Shown: positions 1-6,824, counted from the first letter of the stretch. The stretch: DNA of 64,000 nt from Martelella mediterranea DSM 17316 (GCF_002043005.1 NZ_CP020330.1:1262501-1326500); one strand, 5' to 3'. Notes: generated by a model from the letters alone, not told the origin. Numbers and translations: made by a program.

Positions 1-250
1 GGAGAACGCAGCGGGCGAGCATGTTCAGCCGGGCCTTTTCGCGGGCTTCCGCCGAAACCCTGCCGCGATCGTCGGCGGCTTCCGCGAGCTCATCCATCAT
101 GGCGATGCGGGCGCGCCGCTGGGTGTCGCTGTCGGGGCCTGCCATCCAGAACCGCATGCCGGTCTTTTCCCCGGCCCACGGGTCGAGGATCTCAAGCATG
201 CGGCCCTTGTCCTGATCGGCCGCGTTGGAAAAAACGTCACTCAGGTCCAT
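1..250 (-). CDS. Phage structural-module protein, partial (C-terminus off left edge)
   Basis: The minus strand is open from an ATG at 250 to the window edge, giving at least 83 residues that begin MDLSDVFSNAADQDKG. The start overlaps the 3' end of the portal gene (portal stop at 237-239), so the two are translationally coupled. The product is acidic, rich in Arg and Glu, with an ILDPWAG...FWMAGPDSDTQRRARIAMMDELAE segment. Proteins of this look sit in tailed-phage head/tail modules, but I do not recognise the family with certainty and assign no function. Position directly downstream of a portal gene supports a virion-assembly role. Confidence 0.6.
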   Translation of the reverse strand, partial: MDLSDVFSNAADQDKGRMLEILDPWAGEKTGMRFWMAGPDSDTQRRARIAMMDELAEAADDRGRVSAEAREKARLNMLARCVL

Positions 251-1442
251 TGGACGGCTCCTGTGTCGGGGAATTGCCGGGCTGGTTGCTGCCCGTGTTC
301 GGGTTCGCATATTCCTCGCCGCCATCGCGCGGCGGCAGGTCGATCCATGCCCGGCCCTCATTGGGGTTGAGAACTCGGCTTGCGATAAGGCTGTTGATTG
401 CGGTGGCGCGGTCGTTCAGATCGGCGCGGGTCAAGTCGTCGCGGTCGAAGCGGATGCGGAAATCGCCGCGCTCTTCGGCCAGGAACAGCGCCCGGCGCAA
501 CGCGCCTTCCAGCGCCCGCAGCCAGGGTTCCAGCGAATAGGACAGGAATTCCTTGCCCATCTGTTCGGAGTTTGACCAGGTGGCGCGGTCGAGGTCGTAG
601 ATCATCGACGGGGGAACGCGGAAGGCGCGGGCGATTTCGATGATCTGGAACTTGCGATTTTCGAGGAATTGGGCGTCGGTCGAGTTCAGCGTGATCGGGC
701 GGAAGGTCGCGCCATCCCACAGGATTGCCGTGCGGCCGGCATTGTCGGGGCCTTCATGGGCCTTTCGCCAAGCCTCTCCCATTTTCTTCAGGCCGTCGTC
801 GCCGATGCCTTTGAGCATTTCGATCACACCGGAAGGCCGCGCACCGTTCTTGAACAGCTTTCCGGCGTGGGTTTCCATGTCCTTTGCCGCGCCGATCGCG
901 TCGGCGGCGAGCGCCAGACAGGAGCGCCCGAACGGGCCGCGAAGGTGGATGATATCCTGCGCATCCTCGGCGCGGTTGTTGATCTTGAAGCCGGGTTCCT
1001 GTCGCCCGTCGGCGCTGAAGTCGACGGTCACATGAGCGGGCTCGTACCGGACGATCTCCCGAACCTCATTGCCGACGCGGTTCACCCAGGCGACCCCGCC
1101 GCGATCGTGCGTCAACGCCGTGGCGACAAGGTCGCGGATCAGCTCGAAGGTTGACGTCCAGTCATTGGGCTGGTCGGCCAGAAGGCGGGCAACCGCGTGT
1201 TCGGTCTCGGCCACCCAGGCCGTTCCATCGCGCTTTTCAACGATGATATCGAGCGTGGCGCAAGCTTCGGAGATCAGGCGGATCGAAGATTGAACGGCCG
1301 GAACCGTGAGCGCGGTCGCCAGCGATACGCTGGAGCCCGCAACGCTGCCGCCTGTGAACAGCGCATATTCGGCGTCGGTCGGATTGCCGAGGGACTTCTG
1401 GTCGACGCGTCCGCGCCCGAAATTTCGTAAAAACTGAAGCAT
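237..1442 (-). CDS. HK97-family phage portal protein
   Basis: A 401-residue protein with the usual layout of HK97-type portals: a short basic N-terminus, then a region containing ALTVPAVQSSIRLISEACA, a central FRVPPSMIYDLD...NSEQMGKEFLSYSLEPWLRALE stretch, and an acidic Pro/Asn-rich tail. Portals form the dodecameric ring at one capsid vertex through which terminase pumps DNA. Length is normal for the family. No strong Shine-Dalgarno precedes the ATG at 1442. It is the first gene after a 940-base non-coding region and is followed, with overlap, by another structural gene. No terminase gene lies upstream in this window, which is unusual because terL normally precedes the portal. Confidence 0.9.
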   Translation of the reverse strand: MLQFLRNFGRGRVDQKSLGNPTDAEYALFTGGSVAGSSVSLATALTVPAVQSSIRLISEACATLDIIVEKRDGTAWVAETEHAVARLLADQPNDWTSTFELIRDLVATALTHDRGGVAWVNRVGNEVREIVRYEPAHVTVDFSADGRQEPGFKINNRAEDAQDIIHLRGPFGRSCLALAADAIGAAKDMETHAGKLFKNGARPSGVIEMLKGIGDDGLKKMGEAWRKAHEGPDNAGRTAILWDGATFRPITLNSTDAQFLENRKFQIIEIARAFRVPPSMIYDLDRATWSNSEQMGKEFLSYSLEPWLRALEGALRRALFLAEERGDFRIRFDRDDLTRADLNDRATAINSLIASRVLNPNEGRAWIDLPPRDGGEEYANPNTGSNQPGNSPTQEPSNGPE

Positions 1443-1727
1443 GTAGGCAGCATGCCGGAGTTTTTTTGATTTGAGAATTTGACAACTTCGGCCACTTGAT
1501 ATGGCTTTAAGGTCATGTTTTTAAACAAGAAAATGCAATTATCAGCCAATTAGAAAAAATCTCGCGCGAACCTCCCCGCGCCGGTCCCCGATAGGGCTGC
1601 AAAGTCTAGGACCACCCCCGGGTCTACTCCTTCTGGAGACCTAGGAGAGCTACGAATTTGATTGGGAGATGTAATTAGCGGAGACGATCACTGTTAACTT
1701 TATGAAACACTTATAGTTTTATCAGTC

Positions 1728-1934
1728 TGGAGCGCTAGGAGACGTAAAATTGAGGTTTACGTGATGAGTTCGTCGAACATTTCTATACTCTTCTTACGCG
1801 CGCATAATATAAACCCCGGAACTAGCGCTCCTAGCGCTCCAAGGAATGTAAGAATTTGATTGTACTTTGCTTTTCCGGTGTCGGCTGCGTTTTCTACCGC
1901 TCCGATATGCTGCGGTACATCTCCTAGCGCTCCA
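1728..1934. repeat. Three copies of TCCTAGCGCTCCA
   Basis: The 13-mer TCCTAGCGCTCCA is present at 1829-1841 and 1922-1934, and in reverse orientation (TGGAGCGCTAGGA) at 1728-1740. A partial copy, CTAGCGCTCC, abuts the second at 1822-1831. The core AGCGCT is itself palindromic. Spacing is about 90-100 bases. Likely protein-binding sites; function unknown. Confidence 0.7.
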
Positions 1935-2103
1935 AATCCTCACTTCCGAGGGCTATACGCTAGGACTGTTACCGGGCTCTGAGCAACGCCACCAATCGAA
2001 GGGTCCGGGTTCGCCACCAATCTGCTATCGGATGGTCGGTTGTCAAGTGCAAGCACAACCTGAATAAACAGCAATACAACCCTATCATGATAGTTTGGAA
2101 GGT

Positions 2104-2352
2104 TTCAGGAATGTTTATGGAGGGTATTTAATAATGATTTCAATAACTAAGAAAGTTCAGGAAGGTTTTCGGGGCCTATACGTATGAGAAAAAAGATTTC
2201 ACCCTGAAACCCCCATACATAGGCGCGAGCCCAAAACCTTCCTGAACTTTCCAGAGGCGTTGATTTCGTTGACTTTTCCCGCTGAGAAACATTCCTGAAA
2301 CGTTCCTGCAAACTAGCATGAACCTTCCTGAAATGAAGGTCCAGGAAGGTTC
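2104..2352. repeat. Iteron-like array, seven copies of AAACnTTCCTGAA
   Basis: Seven 13-base matches to AAAC(A/C/G)TTCCTGAA occur in 250 bases: 2104-2116 (reverse), 2156-2168 (reverse), 2234-2246, 2287-2299, 2298-2310, 2320-2332 and 2340-2352 (reverse). Copies at 2287 and 2298 are spaced by 11 bases, one helical turn. Two pairs form long inverted repeats. The array lies immediately downstream of the winged-helix gene and upstream of the structural operon. By analogy with iteron origins it may bind the element's replication initiator, but an operator role is equally possible. Confidence 0.65.
2151..2251. repeat. 19-base perfect inverted repeat with 63-base spacer
   Basis: Arms GAAAGTTCAGGAAGGTTTT (2151-2169) and its exact complement at 2233-2251 enclose two oppositely oriented iteron copies. 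The spacing is too long for a simple terminator and fits a cruciform, a looped operator or an origin. Confidence 0.7.
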
Positions 2353-2357
2353 ATGCT
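2315..2357. repeat. 16-base perfect hairpin, 11-base loop
   Basis: Arms AGCATGAACCTTCCTG (2315-2330) and its exact complement at 2342-2357 flank an 11-base loop. The hairpin starts 24 bases past the stop of the leftward winged-helix gene, so it could terminate that transcript, though no U-run follows on the minus strand. It also contains two iteron copies. Confidence 0.7.
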
Positions 2358-2380
2358 GGCCGCGAAGGGGTTGCGGGGCT

Positions 2381-2770
2381 TCATGCGGCGAAGGCTACAC
2401 CGATGCGCCGGATACGTCCACATGATTTGCGCTTGGCGATGCCGGCCCCTGAAAGCATCTTCCCGAAAGCCGTTAGAGTGACAATCTGAATGCATGCCTG
2501 CCGGCACCATTGGCAGTAGTCCGAATAAACCACGGCTGCAGGTAGCTCACTCGACATGTTCGCCACGAGGCGCTCCCGGATATAGCGCCTCACCTCATTG
2601 GATGGTGGGGTCACGCAAGCCCGACTCATCGGCCGTTCTGCCTCTGGCAAGCCAATCTGCAACCAAACGCGTTTGGCGCCAGCATCGCCGAACAGGCTGC
2701 GGGCCTCCCTGACAAGATCGAGTTTGAGCTTCAGGCTATCCAGGCTGGCCTCATCATTGCTTCCGCCCAT
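2381..2770 (-). CDS. Small winged-helix protein like the C-terminus of P4-type primases
   Basis: A 129-residue protein, start ATG at 2770 chosen because it overlaps the upstream stop as TGATG. Residues about 85-129 (SDYCQWCRQACIQ...FGKMLSGAGIAKRKSCGRIRRIGVAF) match the pattern of the small winged-helix domain that ends many P4/D5-type phage primase-helicases: Y..WC followed by F...L...GI.K....G...Y/R.GI. The primase and helicase domains themselves are absent. It is the last gene of the leftward small-gene cassette and abuts the iteron-like array, so a stand-alone initiator or DNA-binding role is plausible. The family call is from pattern memory, not from a search. Confidence 0.55.
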   Translation of the reverse strand: MGGSNDEASLDSLKLKLDLVREARSLFGDAGAKRVWLQIGLPEAERPMSRACVTPPSNEVRRYIRERLVANMSSELPAAVVYSDYCQWCRQACIQIVTLTAFGKMLSGAGIAKRKSCGRIRRIGVAFAA

Positions 2771-2958
2771 CACACCGCCCCGCGCTTCTTCTTCAGTTGC
2801 GCCAGCGCCTTCCTGTCCATGCGGATCGGAGAAGTGCGTCCGCCGGCCTTGTAGGCCGGCAGCGTTCCGTTTTTGTAAAGCCGCCGAACGGTGCGTTCTG
2901 AACACCCCAGCTCGGCCGCTATCTCGTTGACGCCCAGCGGGCGTTCAGCCTTCCGCAT
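2770..2958 (-). CDS. Small HTH (excisionase/MerR-like) DNA-binding protein
   Basis: A 62-residue basic protein. LGVNEIAAELGCSERTVRRLYKNGTLPAYKAG is a typical helix-turn-helix of the helix_turn_helix_17/excisionase group, followed by a short wing (RTSPIRMDRKALAQL). The ATG at 2958 is preferred over an in-frame GTG at 2964 because GAGGG sits about six bases upstream. Such proteins act as excisionases or AlpA-like regulators of integrase in phages and satellites. It overlaps the upstream gene by 14 bases. Confidence 0.75.
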   Translation of the reverse strand: MRKAERPLGVNEIAAELGCSERTVRRLYKNGTLPAYKAGGRTSPIRMDRKALAQLKKKRGAV

Positions 2959-3154
2959 CGCCACCCTCGATTTCGTCCCGAATATTGGCGAGATGCCGCT
3001 CCACCATGGTGAGGCCGCGCTGGAGCTGCTTGAGTTTCTTTCCCCGGTCGAGGATGGTGCCGTCCGGGCTCAACATGCCCTCGACAGCCTTGAGGCATTC
3101 AGCAACGAGCGAAGAGGCCGAACCGGCCTCTTCCTTCATCCATTCCGCATCCAT
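2945..3154 (-). CDS. Small coiled-coil phage protein, function unknown
   Basis: A 69-residue product with a predicted helical pair: SLVAECLKAVEGML and a KLKQLQRGLTMVERHLANIRDEIEGG tail with heptad-like leucine spacing. The start overlaps the upstream stop by one base (TGATG), which supports real translation in a coupled cassette. No family recognised. Confidence 0.6.
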   Translation of the reverse strand: MDAEWMKEEAGSASSLVAECLKAVEGMLSPDGTILDRGKKLKQLQRGLTMVERHLANIRDEIEGGDAEG

Positions 3155-3378
3155 CAGTTCATCTCCTTCCGGATCACGTTCGGCGTCGGCTCGTATGGCT
3201 CGAACCGGTCCAGCGCCACTTCGATAAAGTCCATCGCCATGCCGCAGGCTCGCGAGATCGCCGCCCCGTCATGCCCGCCGATCGAGGGCGTCCCCATGTC
3301 GATGAGCTTGATCATGTCGCGCACGGCGCAAAGATCGTCCTGAATGTCGATCCAGTCTTCCTTGCTCATGGGTTTCAT
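3154..3378 (-). CDS. Small acidic phage protein, function unknown
   Basis: A 74-residue protein starting MKPMSKEDWIDIQDDL. Its ATG at 3378 overlaps the upstream stop as ATGA. Predicted mainly helical (VRDMIKLIDMG, ACGMAMDFIEVALDRFE). Similar ATGA coupling runs through the whole cassette from 4152 to 2381, so these genes are probably made from one transcript. No family recognised. Confidence 0.6.
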   Translation of the reverse strand: MKPMSKEDWIDIQDDLCAVRDMIKLIDMGTPSIGGHDGAAISRACGMAMDFIEVALDRFEPYEPTPNVIRKEMN

Positions 3379-3644
3379 GGCCGGAACCTCCCTTCGAACA
3401 CTTCCATCTTTCCGAGCGCGTCATAGGTGAGCTGCTCCGCATGGCGGGCGACCCTCGCTATGGTGCATGTGAGCTTCTCGGCTTCCGTATCGTGCAGGCC
3501 GTCGCTCATCTCGTCGCCCCGACCGATGAGATTGAGCATCGCGGAAACATCGTAGAATGTTTCAACCGCCTCGCAGAACGCCTTGCGCTCTGCTGGGGTG
3601 ACCGTGAAAACGCAGCCTACGCCATGTTCTGTATTGACGGTCAT
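3375..3644 (-). CDS. Small phage protein, function unknown
   Basis: An 89-residue protein beginning MTVNTEHGVGCVFTVTPAERKAF. The start at 3644 is chosen over an in-frame upstream ATG at 3710 because it gives an exact ATGA overlap with the preceding gene. Contains a helical segment with ETFYDVSAMLNLIGRGDEMSDG. It shares size, composition and probably ancestry with the neighbouring small proteins, which look like duplicated helical modules; I do not recognise a function. Confidence 0.6.
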   Translation of the reverse strand: MTVNTEHGVGCVFTVTPAERKAFCEAVETFYDVSAMLNLIGRGDEMSDGLHDTEAEKLTCTIARVARHAEQLTYDALGKMEVFEGRFRP

Positions 3645-3967
3645 GCCGCAGCCCTCCCGTTGCGCCGGTCTACTTCGGCCTCCAGCAGGTCTTCGACCTT
3701 GTTCATGCACTTGATGATCCGGTCAGCCATCCGCCACACTGCGTTGGTATCCAGATCATTGTCCGCGCAACATGCCAGGCTCAGGATCACCGCGTAATCG
3801 CGCGCCTCGCCCGCTAGATCGACGCTGTCGATCACTTCATTGCCGGGCGTCATTGCGCGCCGGCCTTCTTTCGTGCTAATGATTGTGCCGTTCATTTCGA
3901 CTTCCTTTGATTGAACCACGCCCTCGGAAGCGCCAACTTCGCGGGGGCTTTTCTTTGTCCGGCTCAT
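3641..3967 (-). CDS. Small phage protein, function unknown
   Basis: Either 108 residues from the ATG at 3967, which overlaps the upstream stop as ATGA, or 84 residues from an ATG at 3895, which has the stronger ribosome site (AAAGGAAG, five bases upstream). The shared part carries SVDLAGEARDYAVILSLACCADNDLD...WRMADRIIKCMNKVEDLLEAEVDRR, mostly helical with paired cysteines. The two possible starts might mean a short coupled leader or simply a longer protein. No family recognised. Confidence 0.55.
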   Translation of the reverse strand: MSRTKKSPREVGASEGVVQSKEVEMNGTIISTKEGRRAMTPGNEVIDSVDLAGEARDYAVILSLACCADNDLDTNAVWRMADRIIKCMNKVEDLLEAEVDRRNGRAAA

Positions 3968-4152
3968 GCCGCCGTTCCGGAGAAGTGCTTCTCCAGCTCG
4001 CTACGGCGCGCCACCCATTTGCGCGGGCCCATCTTCTTCGCCGGAAGCTCGCCCTTGTTGAGCAAGTTGTAGGTCTGCGGCCGCGAGAGGCCGATCACCT
4101 TCGCGATCTCCGCAGCACCCCAAACAAGATCAAGCGTTTCGTTTTCTGCCAT
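3964..4152 (-). CDS. HTH DNA-binding protein (AlpA/excisionase-like), first gene of leftward cassette
   Basis: A 62-residue protein with a clear MerR/excisionase-type helix-turn-helix: LVWGAAEIAKVIGLSRPQTYNLLNKGELPAKKMGPRKWVARRSELEKHF. This is the typical size and pattern of AlpA-like or excisionase proteins. It is the promoter-proximal gene of the leftward cassette and diverges from the Arc-type gene at 4275 across a 122-base region holding three near-identical palindromic operators. Likely regulates the leftward genes, integrase or excision. Which of the divergent regulators binds the operators cannot be decided from sequence. Confidence 0.75.
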   Translation of the reverse strand: MAENETLDLVWGAAEIAKVIGLSRPQTYNLLNKGELPAKKMGPRKWVARRSELEKHFSGTAA

Positions 4153-4183
4153 TCCCTTACTTCCCTTCTGATTAACAATAAGG

Positions 4184-4259
4184 TAACCACGGTGATCACC
4201 TAACCACCGTGGTCCATTGCTGTCAATACCGATTTTCTATAAAGGTACCACGGTGGTCA
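4184..4259. promoter_or_regulatory. Divergent operator region, three ACCACnGTGGT palindromes
   Basis: Three copies of a palindrome around ACCACnGTGGT: AACCACGGTGAT at 4185-4196, AACCACCGTGGTC at 4203-4215 and ACCACGGTGGT at 4248-4258. They lie between the divergent HTH gene and the Arc-type gene. A candidate rightward promoter, TTGCTG at 4217-4222 and TATAAA at 4238-4243, falls between the second and third copies, so occupancy would block it. Looks like a phage-type genetic switch. Confidence 0.65.
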
Positions 4260-4274
4260 AAAGGAAACGGTGGA

Positions 4275-4610
4275 ATGGCTCGAAACGATCCTCAATTGAA
4301 ACTGCGCCTCACGGAGGAACTAAAGGACAAGATCGTGGAAGCTGCTAAGGCCAATGGAAGGTCGGTCAATTCTGAGATTGCCTATCGGCTGGAGGAAAGC
4401 CTGCTCTTTGAGGAAATGCAGCAGGAGGCCTTCGCCCCTCTGTCGGATGATTACATCAAAAGGGAACTGGACTGGCAGCCAGTGGATGGTGACCAGCCGA
4501 TCACCCGCAGCGAACATCTTGCCATTACGGGCGTAATGCTTGACCAGCATTTTCAGCAGTTCGGGGCAGAAATGATCACTCAGATCAAAAAGCTTCTGGA
4601 GAAGAAATGA
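4275..4610 (+). CDS. Arc-family (ribbon-helix-helix) DNA-binding protein
   Basis: A 111-residue protein from the ATG at 4275, which follows AAGGAAACGGTGG. An upstream in-frame start would read into the operators and is rejected. Residues 8-40 (LKLRLTEELKDKIVEAAKANGRSVNSEIAYRLEES) are an Arc-type ribbon-helix-helix: a short beta strand then two helices with the SVNSEI turn. The remainder is an acidic helical extension. It probably binds the palindromes just upstream and autoregulates. The stop overlaps the integrase start as ATGA, so repressor and integrase are co-translated. Confidence 0.85.
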   Translation: MARNDPQLKLRLTEELKDKIVEAAKANGRSVNSEIAYRLEESLLFEEMQQEAFAPLSDDYIKRELDWQPVDGDQPITRSEHLAITGVMLDQHFQQFGAEMITQIKKLLEKK

Positions 4611-5812
4611 GCGTCCGCAAGCGGAAATGGACCAACGAGAACGGCGATGAGAAAACAGCCTGGGTCGTCGATTACGTCGATGCCCAGGGCAAGCGCCGCC
4701 ACAAGTCTTTCCGCCTGAAGAAGCTCGCCGACCAGTTCGCCGCAACGGCATCGGTCGAGGTGCGTCAGGGCATCCATGTCGCCGACAGCGCGACTGTCAC
4801 GATCGAGCAGGCCGGCAATCTATGGCTGGCATCGGGCGATGCCGCCGGCCTTGAGCGCACGACGATGGATCAGAGGCGCCAGCACTTGCGCCTCCATCTC
4901 GTTCCCTTTGCTGGCAATGTGAAGCTTTCCAAGATCAACGCGCCGTGGATACGCGCCTTGCAGGACGAGTTGCGCAGCAACGGCCGCTCTCCGGCCATGG
5001 TGCGCCGCGTGACGGTCTCCCTCGGCTCGATCCTCGCGGATGCCCAGGCGCGCGGCCTCGTCATCCGCAATGCCGTCCATGAGCTTGCCCGCGCCCGGTC
5101 ATCCTCGTCCGCATCGGACAAGCGCGCCAAGGCCCTGCTTCGGGTCGGCGTGGATATTCCGACCAACGATGAAATCCGCGCCATTCTGGAAGCCGCGACG
5201 GGCCGCTACCGGCCGCTTCTGGTCACGATGATCTTCACCGGGATCCGCGCCAGCGAGGCGCGCGGGCTGATATGGGAAGCTGTCGACCTGAAACGGTCGG
5301 TTCTGGAAGTGCGGCAGCGCGCCGATCGATACGGCGAGATCGGCATGCCCAAGAGCGGGGCAGGGCAACGCGCCATCCCCTTGCCGCCGCTGGTCGTCAA
5401 CACCTTGCGGGAATGGAAGCTCGCATGCCCGCCAGGCGCGGCCGGTCTGGTATTCCCAAACGGAACCGGCAACGTCGAGGATCATCAGAACATGCTGAAG
5501 CGCGGGCTATGGGCCACCCAACTTGCCGCCGGCTTGACGGTCGAAACCGGCCAAGCCGACGCGGAAGGCAATCCGATCCTCGCCGCCAAGTATTCCGGCT
5601 TTCATGCGCTGCGACACTGGTATGCGTCATGGTGCATCAACCGCAAGGCCGATGGCGGTCTGGAGCTTACCCCGAAGGCCGTTCAAACCCGCATGGGCCA
5701 TAGCTCCATTCAGGTGACGTTCGACACCTACGGGCACCTCTTCCCCGCGCCGGATGAGGGCGCGGAATTGGCCGCAGCTGAAAAGGCGCTGTTCGCGGTC
5801 AAGCCTGAATAG
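4607..5812 (+). CDS. int: Tyrosine-type site-specific integrase
   Basis: A 401-residue phage integrase. The N-terminal part has a SAM-like core-binding domain (ALQDELRSNGRSPAMVRRVTVSLGSIL). The catalytic residues are in order: Arg214 in FTGIRASEARGL, His333-x-x-Arg336 in HALRHW, His365 in MGHSS and nucleophile Tyr375 in FDTYGHLF. All are present, so it looks intact. It overlaps the Arc-type gene by four bases and ends 125 bases before the tRNA-Gln fragment that serves as attachment site. The element it mobilises therefore lies to the left. Confidence 0.95.
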   Translation: MSVRKRKWTNENGDEKTAWVVDYVDAQGKRRHKSFRLKKLADQFAATASVEVRQGIHVADSATVTIEQAGNLWLASGDAAGLERTTMDQRRQHLRLHLVPFAGNVKLSKINAPWIRALQDELRSNGRSPAMVRRVTVSLGSILADAQARGLVIRNAVHELARARSSSSASDKRAKALLRVGVDIPTNDEIRAILEAATGRYRPLLVTMIFTGIRASEARGLIWEAVDLKRSVLEVRQRADRYGEIGMPKSGAGQRAIPLPPLVVNTLREWKLACPPGAAGLVFPNGTGNVEDHQNMLKRGLWATQLAAGLTVETGQADAEGNPILAAKYSGFHALRHWYASWCINRKADGGLELTPKAVQTRMGHSSIQVTFDTYGHLFPAPDEGAELAAAEKALFAVKPE

Positions 5813-5937
5813 GGTGAGCCGAAACGCCACTTCAGCGGTGAATTCAACGCAACAAAAACGCAACAAATTTGAACTCTGTTGCATTCAGATCGTTTAAAAT
5901 CAATAACTTAGCTGATGAATGTTGCAATAAAAACGAA

Positions 5938-5981
5938 CTCTGACTCCGTTAGTCCTGGTTCGAATCCAGGTTCCCCAGCCA
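5938..5981 (+). other. attR: displaced 3' part of tRNA-Gln(CUG)
   Basis: Forty-four bases match the 3' half of a tRNA: anticodon loop CTCTGAC with anticodon CTG (5938-5944), stem strand TCCGT, variable TAGT, T-stem/loop CCTGG-TTCGAAT-CCAGG (5954-5970), acceptor strand TTCCCCA, discriminator G and encoded CCA (5979-5981). The expected 5' half (starting TGGGGAA) is absent; only the anticodon-stem strand ACGAA just upstream pairs at four of five positions. This is the classic footprint of integration at a tRNA 3' end. It predicts an intact tRNA-Gln(CUG) at the left end of the element, outside the window. Confidence 0.8.
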
Positions 5982-6104
5982 AATCTATCTTCAAGCCATT
6001 GAAATAAAACACAGTTTCATCTGTTTCTCTGCGCGTCCACGCCGCAGTGTCACACATGACTGTAGCACAACGGCCTCAGGCTGCTTCAGACGAGGTTGAA
6101 GCCC

Positions 6105-6475
6105 ATGCCGATGATCGCCCATGTTTTCCGCCGAGGCGCCGTTTGCGCTTGGCGCCGCCGTGTTCCCGTTCGCTCTGGAAATGCAACCAAAGCTGGTTAT
6201 ATTCAGGTAAGCCTGCACGCACACGATCCCGCCACGGCTCGCGTGATCGGTGCAGCTCTGCATGCGACAAGCGAGAGAGCGTTCGACTTGATGGCAGCTT
6301 CACGATTAACGGCCGAGCAGGCCAGGACATGGCTCGATCATGCCGTCAAAACAGAGCTTGATGCGATCAACAATCGCCGCCTTGCGGAACATGACGATAT
6401 CTCGGGAGGCGGTTACGCTCCTGGCGCATCGGCAGATCGATTTGCTCAAGGAAGCCGGTAATGACCTGATGTCTG
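6105..6475 (+). pseudogene. N-terminal fragment of a second tyrosine integrase (DUF6538-like)
   Basis: The frame from about 6105 reads AHVFRRGAVCAWRRRVPV, then SLHAHDPATARVIGAALHATSERAF...LTAEQARTWLDHAVKTELDAINNRRLAEHDD. This is the pattern of the N-terminal DUF6538-type domain of alphaproteobacterial integrases. Around 6405 a frameshift is needed to continue (SREAVTLLAHRQIDLLKEAGNDL), after which similarity stops. The catalytic domain is lost. It begins about 120 bases to the right of the tRNA fragment and reads away from it, as expected for a second element once inserted at the same site. Confidence 0.55.
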
Positions 6476-6477
6476 TA

Positions 6478-6824
6478 TCAGCAGCCATGGGCGTCCGTGT
6501 CGTAGCGGTTGCCTGCGGCGTCGACCTCGTCGATGAACAAAATGGCCAGTTTCTTATCAATCGCCTCTGCGAGCGACCTGCGCATGGCCGTCAGTATGTC
6601 ACCGAGATGCCTGCGCATTGCCACTCGGCAAAGCTTGCTTGCACGAAGTGGACACCAGCGCTTGCCCCCATGGCGCGGGCAAGCCAAGTCTTGCCGGATC
6701 CCGGAGGATCGTGGACGATCAGGGATCGCGTCAGTTCCGACCATTCGCACTTGCGCTCTTTCCATGCGGCGAGGTCGGCAACTATTTGCCGCGCCGCCTG
6801 CAGGGCCAGACTGTTGCCGTCCAT
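6478..6824 (-). pseudogene. Truncated, frameshifted AAA+ ATPase
   Basis: The minus strand from 6824 encodes LIVHDPPGSGKTWLARAMGASAGVHFVQASFAEWQ, a Walker A with AAA+ context. After a one-base deletion near 6609 it continues in another frame as HLGDILTAMRRSLAEAIDKKLAILFIDEVDAAGNRYDTDAHG, containing a Walker B (ILFIDEVDA). A TGA follows immediately and the C-terminal half is missing. It meets the integrase fragment tail-to-tail at about 6476, so a deletion or rearrangement joined two broken genes here. Confidence 0.8.

Larger units (their letters stand above)
1443..2380. other. Non-coding region of the phage-like element with two repeat families
   Basis: About 940 bases without a convincing gene between the portal and the winged-helix gene. 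Base composition is lower in GC than the flanks. It holds two separate families of 13-base repeats, one at 1728-1934 and one at 2104-2352, plus two long inverted repeats, all described separately. Position between the early leftward genes and the structural operon suits a replication origin, an operator region or both. A 66-codon frame at 1867-2067 has no ribosome site or recognisable product and is not called. Confidence 0.6.

Noticed and set aside
1867..2067. 66-codon frame in the phage non-coding region
   Set aside because: No ribosome site, unconvincing product, overlaps a repeat copy.
5938..5981. Complete tRNA gene at the integrase end
   Set aside because: The 5' half is missing; only the anticodon-loop-to-CCA part is present.
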